Below are positions 1-6,995 of a stretch of DNA of 64,000 nt, in pieces. Position 1 is the first letter of the stretch. The number at the start of each line of letters is the position of its first letter. The stretch lies in the IMG/VR virus record IMGVR_UViG_3300031784_002630, positions 1 to 64,000 of that record, one strand, 5' to 3'. A program made the translations under genes and the position numbers. This DNA is from a virus. The notes under the pieces were generated by a model. It saw only the letters and a list, made by a program, of their open reading frames with translations, was not told where the DNA came from and ran no database searches.

Positions 1-1811
1 CTTACTCTAACAATATAATATGTTGTACCATCTATAACTTCTTCATTAACGTCACCATCATAACTACTTAAACTAACACCATAACCGTCTGAATCAACAA
101 CACTTTCAATAAGTTCTTCCTTATTAATAAAATCATGGTCAATAATCCATTGAAAATAATCCATACCCATAAAATTACTTACAAAACTTTCTATGTTACT
201 TGTATATTGATATACTTGGTCATCAATTATTTTGTCAATATCATTTTGGTCATAGTCACCATCAGGGTTATCATTTATTTCCTCAATTTCGTCTGGTATT
301 TCTAAAAGTCTGTCTTCTATTTCAAAAATCATATCATTAAACGCATCGTATTGTTCTTCCCAATCTTCATTTCCAGTATCATACGCTTCTTTTTGAGTTT
401 CAAGTTCGTTTCTTTTGGATTCTAATTCAATTTCCTCTTGTTTTAATTTCGCAATTTCTTCTTCTTGTGAACTACTTAAGTTTTTACTATCGTCATCTAA
501 ATAAACTTCAGGATTTTCATTAACATCATGGTCAAAGAAATCTCTAATATATGACTCAACACCATCTTCGTCTATATGGTTTTCAACAAAAGAACGGTTA
601 AACCCTGCAATACCAATATCGTCCAACATGCTTTCAACCGCCTCACGTGATGCTTCTTCCATTTCACCTTCATCACCAACCGCCCATTCAGTTCCATCAA
701 CCATATTTTCAAATTGAGTTAAACCATAATGCCCGTATTGGACAGGTAATAAAACGTAAACATCCGATAATTGTTCAAATTCATCTAATTCTTCTTCTAC
801 CGCCGCCATATCCGCAATTAAGTCAGTATCTTCATATGCATTTTCTTGCGAATCATATTGTCTTTGGTATTCAGCCAATTGTCTTTTAGCACGGTCAAAT
901 TGTGCCTTAAGTTCAGGTGTCAATTCTTCTAACTCACCTATTGAAACTAAGTATTTAAACAATGCATTTGCTCTTAAACCAATGTCATCAGTGTCTTCAA
1001 TATCCCACTCATTAGTTTGTCTTCTTTGTTCGGCTAGTTCCAATTTTTGTCTTTGTATTCTTTCATTAGCCTCTCTGTTTAATCTTTGTCTTTCTTTTTC
1101 CGCTAATTCTTTGTCATTCCATATTTTAAGTTGGTCGGCAAATGTTGTACTAATGTATGAATTAATCCTTGATAATATCTTTTCTAATTTTTCGGTTCCA
1201 AAAATCCAACCTGTTCTAAATGAATCATCAGGAGCGTTATAATAAGTTTCAGTACCATCAAATTTTTTCAGTAATGCAACTTTATATGTTGGGTCCGATG
1301 TTGGTTTGGTTTTACTTACAAAGTAAAATAATTTACCGTCTTGGTTATATCTATCGTAGTGTCCTGAGTCACTAGCAGCAGTACACCATTTTGTACCTGA
1401 ACCAAAATAACAAGATGATTTATGTGTTTTAGGTGAAACAACAGTCATTTCATCATCTTCATAAACCACATCAGCATCATCAACTGTTTTAATTTCACGT
1501 CTTATACGGTTGTCATAATCATCCAACACTTTTTTAAGTGTGCTAATCTTATCATATTGGTTAATATCTTTTAAACTTAAATTTTGGCTAACAGTTGAAA
1601 ACTTTTCTAACAGTTTTACCACAATGTTTAAATCAGTATTAAAGTTTTTTGGGTTTACCACTTTACCCAAAAAGTTAAGGTATTTGTGTTGACCCGGTAA
1701 TACGTCTGACTTATCAATAATGGCACGTAATTGTTCTTCAGTAAATTTATTTGAAAACTTCTTTGCAAAATCTTCTTTTCTACCCTCCAATATAATTTGA
1801 ACTAATGACAT
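1..1811 (-). CDS. WCT-motif phage protein, partial (C-terminus beyond left edge)
   Basis: Open from an ATG at the right end and still open at base 1, so at least 603 codons are present and the C-terminus is missing. Around residues 130-145 it has the motif SSCYFGSGTKWCTAAS followed by Y..Y and a G.L..... strand. I recall this TKWCxxA signature from uncharacterised proteins of marine tailed phages; no function is established. Charged coiled-coil stretches lie near residues 224-260 and 440-480 and the C-terminal half is strongly acidic. The N-terminus, MSLVQIILE followed by GRKED, resembles a short capsid-targeting leader ending in I-L-E. A second WCT protein lies at 8964-10247. Role unknown; a virion-packaged effector is one possibility. 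Confidence 0.85.
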   Translation of the reverse strand, partial: MSLVQIILEGRKEDFAKKFSNKFTEEQLRAIIDKSDVLPGQHKYLNFLGKVVNPKNFNTDLNIVVKLLEKFSTVSQNLSLKDINQYDKISTLKKVLDDYDNRIRREIKTVDDADVVYEDDEMTVVSPKTHKSSCYFGSGTKWCTAASDSGHYDRYNQDGKLFYFVSKTKPTSDPTYKVALLKKFDGTETYYNAPDDSFRTGWIFGTEKLEKILSRINSYISTTFADQLKIWNDKELAEKERQRLNREANERIQRQKLELAEQRRQTNEWDIEDTDDIGLRANALFKYLVSIGELEELTPELKAQFDRAKRQLAEYQRQYDSQENAYEDTDLIADMAAVEEELDEFEQLSDVYVLLPVQYGHYGLTQFENMVDGTEWAVGDEGEMEEASREAVESMLDDIGIAGFNRSFVENHIDEDGVESYIRDFFDHDVNENPEVYLDDDSKNLSSSQEEEIAKLKQEEIELESKRNELETQKEAYDTGNEDWEEQYDAFNDMIFEIEDRLLEIPDEIEEINDNPDGDYDQNDIDKIIDDQVYQYTSNIESFVSNFMGMDYFQWIIDHDFINKEELIESVVDSDGYGVSLSSYDGDVNEEVIDGTTYYIVRV

Positions 1812-1820
1812 TTTTTTATT

Positions 1821-1828
1821 GATAAATA
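1821..1828 (-). promoter_or_regulatory. Putative TATTTATC promoter element for the WCT-motif gene
   Basis: On the minus strand the sequence reads TATTTATC and ends nine bases before the ATG at 1811. It matches the TATTTAT(A/C/T) element seen in front of other virion-type genes here. Inference only. Confidence 0.4.
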
Positions 1829-1861
1829 TTCAGTTTTTACTAATATAAAAAATAAGGATAA

Positions 1862-1869
1862 TATTTATA
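1862..1869 (+). promoter_or_regulatory. Putative TATTTATA promoter element
   Basis: TATTTATA lies 28 bases before the ATG of the 42-residue Cys-rich gene at 1898, back to back with the minus-strand element at 1821-1828. The divergent pair would serve both directions from an 86-base gap. Confidence 0.4.
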
Positions 1870-1897
1870 GTAATAAACTCAATTAAATAATACAACT

Positions 1898-2026
1898 ATG
1901 GGATGCGGATGCAAAGGTAATCAACCAGCTCAACCACCTGTTCAACAGCCTCAGACTACAAACGAAGCAGTTGCAAATGTGGTTAAAAAAACTGTTGAAA
2001 AATACTATCAACAAGTTAAAAAGTAA
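1898..2026 (+). CDS. Small MGCGCK protein, 42 aa
   Basis: A 42-residue protein starting MGCGCKGNQPAQPP, with a Pro/Gln-rich middle and a basic C-terminal helix (NVVKKTVEKYYQQVKK). The two early cysteines could bind metal, but there is no recognisable domain. It is supported by its position between a candidate promoter (1862-1869) and a strong rho-independent terminator directly after its stop, making a monocistronic unit. Function unknown. Confidence 0.7.
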   Translation: MGCGCKGNQPAQPPVQQPQTTNEAVANVVKKTVEKYYQQVKK

Positions 2027-2047
2027 GTAGTGTTAAAAGAACTTTTC

Positions 2048-2076
2048 AAGGGAGGATGAAAATCTTCCCTTTTTTT
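2048..2076 (+). terminator. Rho-independent terminator
   Basis: A ten-pair stem (AAGGGAGGAT with ATCTTCCCTT, including one G-U pair) closes a GAAA tetraloop and is followed by a run of T. It lies 21 bases after the stop of the 42-residue gene and just before the promoter element of the next gene. Confidence 0.85.
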
Positions 2077-2077
2077 A

Positions 2078-2085
2078 TATTTATA
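2078..2085 (+). promoter_or_regulatory. Putative TATTTATA promoter element, leaderless
   Basis: TATTTATA ends exactly four bases before the ATG at 2090, directly after the terminator of the previous gene. The spacing matches 22258-22265, 30464-30471, 32918-32925 and 44988-44995, suggesting a transcript that starts at or next to the ATG. Confidence 0.55.
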
Positions 2086-2089
2086 ATCA

Positions 2090-3133
2090 ATGGACATTGA
2101 ACAATTAATTAAGGACGGTGATACCGAAGAATTACAAACAGTTATAAAACGTTATTTTAATAACGACTACGAATTGTTTTTTAAATATGTTATAGACGAA
2201 GGTTATATTGAAATGTCAGATGATATTGATGATTCAATATATGATTTATACCCAAAAAATATTATTAAGTATTGGATGGTCAAAAACCCTGAAAAAACAA
2301 TTGATTATATAATTGACAGACATTTAATTGATGTAAAAAAAGAAGACGGAAAGTATTATATGGAATTATCTGATTTGTCAGATTTAAAATTCTTATTCCG
2401 TTCTGATGCCAAAAATTTTGTTGAATCAATTTTGTCAAATGATTACGACCCATATCATTATAGTTTTTCTGATTTTGGAATGGAACTTTCTAATTTAATT
2501 GGTGATTTAGACACAAAAAGCAAAATTGAAATGTCCAATTATTTAAGTAAACATGTGGGCCAGTTTGTTGAATATAATGGTGATGATGATACAATATCAT
2601 CCTATGTTGAGTCTGATGAATCTGGTGATATGTTTAAATTAACACAAGAAAGGTTAGAGGAAATAATGGGTGATGATGATTCTATAGCCAGTTTATTAAC
2701 TGACTCGCCTGAATTTCATGAGTTAGGATTTTTATTAACAAACGCTTATGGGGATGCGTATTCAACTGCCGAAAGAGACGCATACTATAACAAAACAATG
2801 GATGAGTTAAAAGATTTCTTTGAAACGCAAGATTTGGGATATTGGGAAACAAAAGAGGGTTTTACCTATGATAAAGAAGGTAAAAGAATTCCAAGAATGA
2901 AAGACATCTATTTTGTTAATATTACAAAGGTTATAAAACAAATGATTATAGATACTGTTGACAACAACATGTCTGATTTCGATGAGTATAACGCTTTTGA
3001 TAATTTAGGTAGTTTTGAGTGGATATTAAAAGAATATTATGCAGATGAAATTAGACTTAATTTAGATAGAGTTAGTCCTGACTACGGAGATATAGACACA
3101 TTATTTAATGAATATTTCCGAGACAATATTTAA
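2090..3133 (+). CDS. Hypothetical acidic protein, 347 aa
   Basis: A soluble, strongly acidic protein (many D/E clusters, for example YNGDDDT near residue 163 and MGDDDS near 196) with no signal peptide or membrane segment. I recognise no family. It is separated from the upstream gene by a terminator and has its own candidate promoter with no room for a ribosome-binding site. The acidic, helical composition resembles the C-terminal half of the WCT-motif protein at the left edge, but I could not establish homology by eye. Confidence 0.8.
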   Translation: MDIEQLIKDGDTEELQTVIKRYFNNDYELFFKYVIDEGYIEMSDDIDDSIYDLYPKNIIKYWMVKNPEKTIDYIIDRHLIDVKKEDGKYYMELSDLSDLKFLFRSDAKNFVESILSNDYDPYHYSFSDFGMELSNLIGDLDTKSKIEMSNYLSKHVGQFVEYNGDDDTISSYVESDESGDMFKLTQERLEEIMGDDDSIASLLTDSPEFHELGFLLTNAYGDAYSTAERDAYYNKTMDELKDFFETQDLGYWETKEGFTYDKEGKRIPRMKDIYFVNITKVIKQMIIDTVDNNMSDFDEYNAFDNLGSFEWILKEYYADEIRLNLDRVSPDYGDIDTLFNEYFRDNI

Positions 3134-3163
3134 CATTTTAAATTTATCATCTACCATTGTTTC

Positions 3164-4030
3164 ATGTCAAATGAAAATGTAATCTACAACCCATATTACG
3201 GGGACAATTTATGTAATCTACTAGCGAATTCAATAGTTGAAAAAATTAAATCCGTTGACCCAAAATTATACGTCAACATATCTGTTACCAACGTAAATAG
3301 TTTTTTTATGACCTGTGGTGAAACAGAATACACAGAACCATTAGACATTACCGAAATATTCAATAGTGTCATGGAGAACGTCCCTGAACCCTTAAAAATG
3401 ATTGTTAAAGTATTTGACTTAATATCATATAATACCAAAAGAGTTTCAAGTACAATTTTATACACAGAACATTTTTCAAAATACAAAAAAACATTATCTG
3501 AAAATTTTACAAAGTATTCTGAAATACTCAAACTAAATAAAAAAGAATGTTACACCAATATCAAATGTTTTAATACGGATGTTTATATTGAAACGATTTC
3601 AAACGTAAATGAAGTAAAATTACCTAAGGGTTATATAGATTGGAAACCCAACACCAAAGTCTTTACCTCGTTACCAATTTTTGGTAAAGACTTAAACAGT
3701 GAAAAATACATTTACATGTTGTTCAGATACATCGCACATACCTTGTTTGAAGCTGGGTTGTGTAATGTTGTAAAACTATCTGTTAATACAAATAATCCTG
3801 TGGACCAATTGTATTGGGATAATGTTAACTTTGAAATTGATAGTGAATATTTCTTAACTTCAAAGAAGTGGACTGAAAGTTTAGTTTTGGATATTTTTAA
3901 CTTTGAGGTTAATAAAGTTATTGAAGATTTAAACTTAGAAGTTTATGACTTTGCCAATGAAATTCTTCACGAGAATGAAAATTACCCTTGGCTTAGAAAT
4001 GATAAGTTAAATGATATTGTACTGGTTTAA
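3164..4030 (+). CDS. Diverged S-adenosylmethionine synthetase-like protein, 288 aa
   Basis: Two stretches follow the order and spacing of MetK. The N-terminal part (residues 12-70) has the GD..C..LANSIVEKI..DP....I pattern, then CGETEY and DITEIF, matching the HPDK..D.I.D..L..DP....E and GE......D.EEI blocks. The C-terminal part has RYIAHTLFEAGL, matching RYVAKNIVAAGL, and then a YPWLRNDK tail matching FPWEKTDK. The catalytic HPDK, GDQG and Lys/Asp loops are absent or replaced, and the length is about 290 rather than 385. I therefore infer a MetK-fold protein that probably does not make AdoMet in the usual way. It is convergent with the methyltransferase operon, the stops overlapping by three bases. 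Confidence 0.5.
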   Translation: MSNENVIYNPYYGDNLCNLLANSIVEKIKSVDPKLYVNISVTNVNSFFMTCGETEYTEPLDITEIFNSVMENVPEPLKMIVKVFDLISYNTKRVSSTILYTEHFSKYKKTLSENFTKYSEILKLNKKECYTNIKCFNTDVYIETISNVNEVKLPKGYIDWKPNTKVFTSLPIFGKDLNSEKYIYMLFRYIAHTLFEAGLCNVVKLSVNTNNPVDQLYWDNVNFEIDSEYFLTSKKWTESLVLDIFNFEVNKVIEDLNLEVYDFANEILHENENYPWLRNDKLNDIVLV

Positions 4031-4551
4031 ACTCGTTTGGAGTAACCAACAATTTGGTAGAAATCTTTTTTACCATCACAGTAATCCTTAACCAATTGGA
4101 GTAATGTTTTAAACATAAATGCCCCTGTGGTTTGTTTTTCACACTTGGTGAATAATTCAATAAAGGCTGTCAATGTTTCAATAGAGTAATATCCGTGTTG
4201 ATTTAAACTATCATAATCAAAAGTTGGGTAAAACAATAACTCGTAGTTATTCCTTTCATCCACACTATTAAATGGTTCGGTTCTTTCGTAATAATCCAAC
4301 ATTGTCTGAACATATTCCCCAACAATTTTTTTACTGTATTCACACTTAACTAATAGGTCAACAATCCAATGTGTGTGACTTGGTGTACGTAACCTTTGAC
4401 CTTTTGATTTGTATTTCACAATGAAATCTAAATCAGGGTTTTCACCACGAAATCCCTGATAGATTCCAATTGCCGTTCCATCACCAGTAACATAATACTT
4501 TAAAGGATTATGTCTTACGTCTTTTCCTTTTTCTTTATATGACAAGTCCAT
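4027..4551 (-). CDS. Hypothetical protein of the methyltransferase operon, 174 aa
   Basis: A soluble protein with no domain I can name. The stretch PDLDFIVKYKSKGQRLRTPSHTHW (residues about 39-62) is rich in conserved-looking polar residues and could be part of a nuclease-like core, but a proper PD-(D/E)XK arrangement is not convincing. It is the last gene of an apparent HNH endonuclease, methyltransferase, this-gene unit, five bases after the methyltransferase stop. Its position makes a restriction enzyme or methyltransferase accessory possible. That is inference from context only. Confidence 0.7.
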   Translation of the reverse strand: MDLSYKEKGKDVRHNPLKYYVTGDGTAIGIYQGFRGENPDLDFIVKYKSKGQRLRTPSHTHWIVDLLVKCEYSKKIVGEYVQTMLDYYERTEPFNSVDERNNYELLFYPTFDYDSLNQHGYYSIETLTAFIELFTKCEKQTTGAFMFKTLLQLVKDYCDGKKDFYQIVGYSKRV

Positions 4552-4556
4552 ATTGA

Positions 4557-5354
4557 TTAAAATATTTTAATTTGACTATTTTTCTTATCATAATCTTCAA
4601 GTCGTTTTAAAGACATATCAATATATTCTTGATGTATTTCAATTCCTACACAATCTCTATTTAATTTTTTCGCTGATAACAATGTGGTACCTGAACCCAA
4701 AAAAGGGTCTAATATCTTGTCCCCAACAAAAGAATAATATTTTACAATTTTATCAGAAAGTTCTTCAGGGTATGGCGCTAAATGTTTTGAGTGTGTTTCA
4801 GGATTTATATACCAAACATTACTTCTTTCATAATCATCAGTTACTAATGATTCTTTTAAGATATCTCCAGAATATGAACGGACTATTTTATCTATCAAAA
4901 AATTTGCAGGTTTTTGAAATACAAATATTGTTTCTGAAACTAAATTAGGTTTATAAGCAACCGGTTTTCTGTGTTGAAAAAACCCACCATTTCTATTTAT
5001 AGCAGAACCTTCTGGTTTAACCCATAAAATATCTTCAAGATATTTCCATCCAATTTTTTCCATTATTGAAAAAAAATGAAACGGTATTGGTAGTCTTTTG
5101 CTTTCGGAATTTCTATTAATTCTTTGGACTATTACTGGTGATAAATTAACAACGCACATGCGTCCCTCTTTAGTTATTCTGAAAACTTCCAAAAAAACTT
5201 TTTCTAAAAAAACTAAATAATCATCATATGTAGGCCATTGTGAATATGATTTAGCGTTATAATATGGTGGTGATGTCCATGTTAAATGAATAGATGAATC
5301 AAGTAATTCCTTTAATTTTAATTCACAATCACCTAAAATTATTTCATGTTTCAT
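4557..5354 (-). CDS. DNA methyltransferase, beta-class (SPPY type)
   Basis: A site-specific DNA methyltransferase using AdoMet. The catalytic motif IV is TSPPYYN at residues 27-33 and the AdoMet-binding motif I, DPFLGSGTT, lies near residue 216. Motif IV preceding motif I marks the beta class, and an S in SPPY is most often found in N4-cytosine enzymes, though N6-adenine enzymes also use it. The 265-residue length is normal for a solitary phage enzyme. Its start overlaps the stop of an HNH endonuclease gene by one base. It may protect phage DNA from host restriction; the recognition site cannot be read from sequence. Confidence 0.9.
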   Translation of the reverse strand: MKHEIILGDCELKLKELLDSSIHLTWTSPPYYNAKSYSQWPTYDDYLVFLEKVFLEVFRITKEGRMCVVNLSPVIVQRINRNSESKRLPIPFHFFSIMEKIGWKYLEDILWVKPEGSAINRNGGFFQHRKPVAYKPNLVSETIFVFQKPANFLIDKIVRSYSGDILKESLVTDDYERSNVWYINPETHSKHLAPYPEELSDKIVKYYSFVGDKILDPFLGSGTTLLSAKKLNRDCVGIEIHQEYIDMSLKRLEDYDKKNSQIKIF

Positions 5355-5779
5355 TAATTAAATTTTCTACTAGTTGGTTTAGTGTTGGAACAATCTCCAT
5401 TTTCAATACTCTTACGATTATGACAAAGTTTACAATAAGTCCTTACATTGTAAATATCGTTATTATAGTGATTGCCATCTATATGGTCTAAGTCTAAGCA
5501 CCCAATTTCAAATCCATCCCAACTTTCTTTATTGGGTACAGGACATTTAAAACCTAAATGACCATCAATATTTTCACAATATTTCTTCTTATGAATTGTA
5601 ATCCCTTCTCTAATTATACCTTTTTTTCTATCGTCTTGACATTTAGAACATTCTGTTTTAAAAGACCAATTAGACCAACTTCTTACAGCAACTTTATTTT
5701 TACAACCAACATTCACACATTTAGGTAATTCATTACCCATTTCATAAAATTTGCGTTTTTGGATTTCAGAAATTTTCAT
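5354..5779 (-). CDS. HNH endonuclease, 141 aa
   Basis: The C-terminal half carries an HNH/treble-clef nuclease: Cys79 and Cys94, DHIDG at 98-102, Asn111, and CKLCHN at 116-121. An N-terminal zinc-ribbon-like part has Cys21/Cys26 and Cys44/Cys47. Such proteins are usually free-standing homing endonucleases in phages. A longer reading from 5842 would run through a terminator, so I chose the internal ATG at 5779. That start sits four bases after a TATATTTG promoter element. The gene is fused by a one-base overlap to the methyltransferase, so it may also act with that enzyme as a nickase or restriction partner. Confidence 0.85.
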   Translation of the reverse strand: MKISEIQKRKFYEMGNELPKCVNVGCKNKVAVRSWSNWSFKTECSKCQDDRKKGIIREGITIHKKKYCENIDGHLGFKCPVPNKESWDGFEIGCLDLDHIDGNHYNNDIYNVRTYCKLCHNRKSIENGDCSNTKPTSRKFN

Positions 5780-5783
5780 AATA

Positions 5784-5814
5784 CAAATATAGTTAAAATA
5801 TTTAAACAAACAAA
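5784..5814 (-). promoter_or_regulatory. Bacteroidota-type promoter, leaderless
   Basis: The minus strand reads TTTG, 19 bases, TATATTTG, then TATT and the ATG of the HNH gene. This fits the Bacteroidota sigma-A consensus TTTG-N19-TAnnTTTG. The -7 element ends four bases before the start codon. The TTTG lies in the T-run of the terminator of the preceding redox genes. Confidence 0.75.
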
Positions 5815-5837
5815 AAACCCCAAGATTTTTCTTGGGG
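5812..5837 (-). terminator. Rho-independent terminator of the redox operon
   Basis: On the minus strand CCCCAAGA and TCTTGGGG form a perfect eight-pair stem with an AAAA loop, followed by TTTTTTG. It lies 20 bases after the glutaredoxin stop. Confidence 0.9.
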
Positions 5838-5856
5838 TTCATATAATTCAGTTACC

Positions 5857-6144
5857 TTACCCGTTAATAAAGTTCTTGACTTTTTCTAACGCTTCTTCCA
5901 ACTCTTGGAAATCTCTATCGGGTGCCATTGCTGAATGTTCAACCAATTTACCATCTTTAAGTTTCACACCTAAAAGTGCTGGTACATAATCATTTTCAAC
6001 AATCTTTTGAAATTCTTCGTACTCTTCTTCGTACTCGTCAATATCTCTTACTTCATAATCAATGCCACTCTCATCAAGAAGTTTTTTCATGTCTTGACAA
6101 TGAGGACATCCCTCCATAGTAAAAAGATATAATTTAGTTATCAT
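5857..6144 (-). CDS. Glutaredoxin-like protein, 95 aa
   Basis: A thioredoxin-fold disulfide oxidoreductase. It has the active site CPHC at residues 13-16 after a short first strand (KLYLFT), and a VPALLG segment near residue 54 in the place of the cis-proline loop. The length is typical of glutaredoxins. It overlaps the preceding thioredoxin gene by four bases, so the two are translationally coupled. In T4-like phages such proteins reduce ribonucleotide reductase, but no reductase lies in this window. The acidic insert EYEEEYEEFQ is unusual. Confidence 0.9.
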   Translation of the reverse strand: MITKLYLFTMEGCPHCQDMKKLLDESGIDYEVRDIDEYEEEYEEFQKIVENDYVPALLGVKLKDGKLVEHSAMAPDRDFQELEEALEKVKNFING

Positions 6145-6455
6145 AATACTTGTGCCGCTTCAATAAGAGCTTGTTCACTCATCATACCTGTTTGTGTTCT
6201 TGTGTTTTGTCCACCTGAATAAAATTTAAGGGTTGGAACCGCTCTTACACCAAGTGAACTTACAAGTTCTGAATCGCTCTCAATGTTGAATTTATAGACA
6301 CTAACGTCTGAGTTTGATTCTTTTAGTTTACTTGAAACTTTTTCAAGAATCGGTGATAATACCTTACATGGTCCACACCATGATGCATACAAATCCAAGA
6401 TGAATTTTTCATTGGATTGTAATTTTTCTTTTAGTTGTTCTGTTGTTAATTCCAT
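6141..6455 (-). CDS. Thioredoxin, 104 aa
   Basis: A canonical thioredoxin with WCGPC at residues 26-30 and the cis-proline motif AVPTLKFYSGG near residues 73-83. The length equals that of bacterial thioredoxins, with no signal peptide, so it acts in the cytoplasm. It is the first of a coupled thioredoxin-glutaredoxin pair closed by the terminator at 5812-5837. Likely roles are electron donation for phage nucleotide metabolism or redox maintenance in the infected cell. Confidence 0.95.
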   Translation of the reverse strand: MELTTEQLKEKLQSNEKFILDLYASWCGPCKVLSPILEKVSSKLKESNSDVSVYKFNIESDSELVSSLGVRAVPTLKFYSGGQNTRTQTGMMSEQALIEAAQVL

Positions 6456-6465
6456 TACTTAATTA

Positions 6466-6792
6466 TTATTCTTCAAATTTAATTTTATACTTTCTCATTG
6501 TATTTGCCGCTAACGTAACCGAATCTTTTCTGGTTGCATCATATAAAAAATATAACTCAAAACTATCAACACTTCTATTCAAAAAAATGTCATAGTCAGT
6601 TGTGTTGTAATACAACTCAAATTGAGTCCCTTCACTAGTAACTCTTTCAAATACAGGTTTGGCTTTAGATTCTTTTACCAAATCAACGGATACAAATCCA
6701 TAATCCCATATTGATGCAATAGGATTTGTATGTAAATGTTTATACAAATCCAATATGTGTAAAGGGACCCCTATGTTATTATCCTTGTCCAC
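6466..6792 (-). CDS. Hypothetical protein, 108 aa, GTG start
   Basis: A soluble protein starting with GTG (VDKDNNIGVPLH), inside the end of the upstream basic gene (14-base overlap). The sequence alternates beta-strand-like stretches (FELYYNTTDYDIFLN, FELYFLYD) and ends in a basic helix. No family is recognised. It lies 10 bases before the thioredoxin gene and is probably transcribed with the redox pair. Confidence 0.7.
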   Translation of the reverse strand: MDKDNNIGVPLHILDLYKHLHTNPIASIWDYGFVSVDLVKESKAKPVFERVTSEGTQFELYYNTTDYDIFLNRSVDSFELYFLYDATRKDSVTLAANTMRKYKIKFEE

Positions 6793-6931
6793 GTGATTTC
6801 TTCACATAATTCACTGATTTTTTATGGTTAGAAGTTTTTGTTTTAGCGTGAACGCCAGGACGAGAGATTTTTGCTTTTTCTTTGTACTTAGCAGAAAAGT
6901 TTGAGCTTGATTTTACGGGTTTCTTTGCCAT
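6779..6931 (-). CDS. Small very basic protein, 50 aa
   Basis: Translates as MAKKPVKSSSNFSAKYKEK and ends VKKSRGQG, with about one third Lys/Arg and no hydrophobic core. The length and charge suggest nucleic-acid or ribosome binding, but no family is recognised. A Bacteroidota-type promoter lies upstream at 6964-6995, making this the probable first gene of the unit leading to the redox genes. Confidence 0.7.
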   Translation of the reverse strand: MAKKPVKSSSNFSAKYKEKAKISRPGVHAKTKTSNHKKSVNYVKKSRGQG

Positions 6932-6963
6932 TGTCTTATATAATTATCTATTGTTTTGTTTCA

Positions 6964-6995
6964 CAAAGTTAATACTTAAAAATTAAAAATCCAAA
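6964..6995 (-). promoter_or_regulatory. Bacteroidota-type promoter for the basic protein and redox operon
   Basis: The minus strand reads TTTG, 20 bases, TAACTTTG. The element ends 32 bases before the ATG at 6931, leaving a short leader, and it overlaps the stop codon of the PcfJ-like gene. Confidence 0.6.

Noticed and set aside
982-1242. Plus-strand 86-codon hydrophobic frame
   Set aside because: Antisense to the coiled-coil part of the WCT protein; Leu/Ser/Phe-rich as expected from reversing Glu/Lys/Gln codons.
4027-4551. Restriction endonuclease partner of the methyltransferase
   Set aside because: Attractive from position, but no convincing nuclease motif is visible, so the gene is left as hypothetical.
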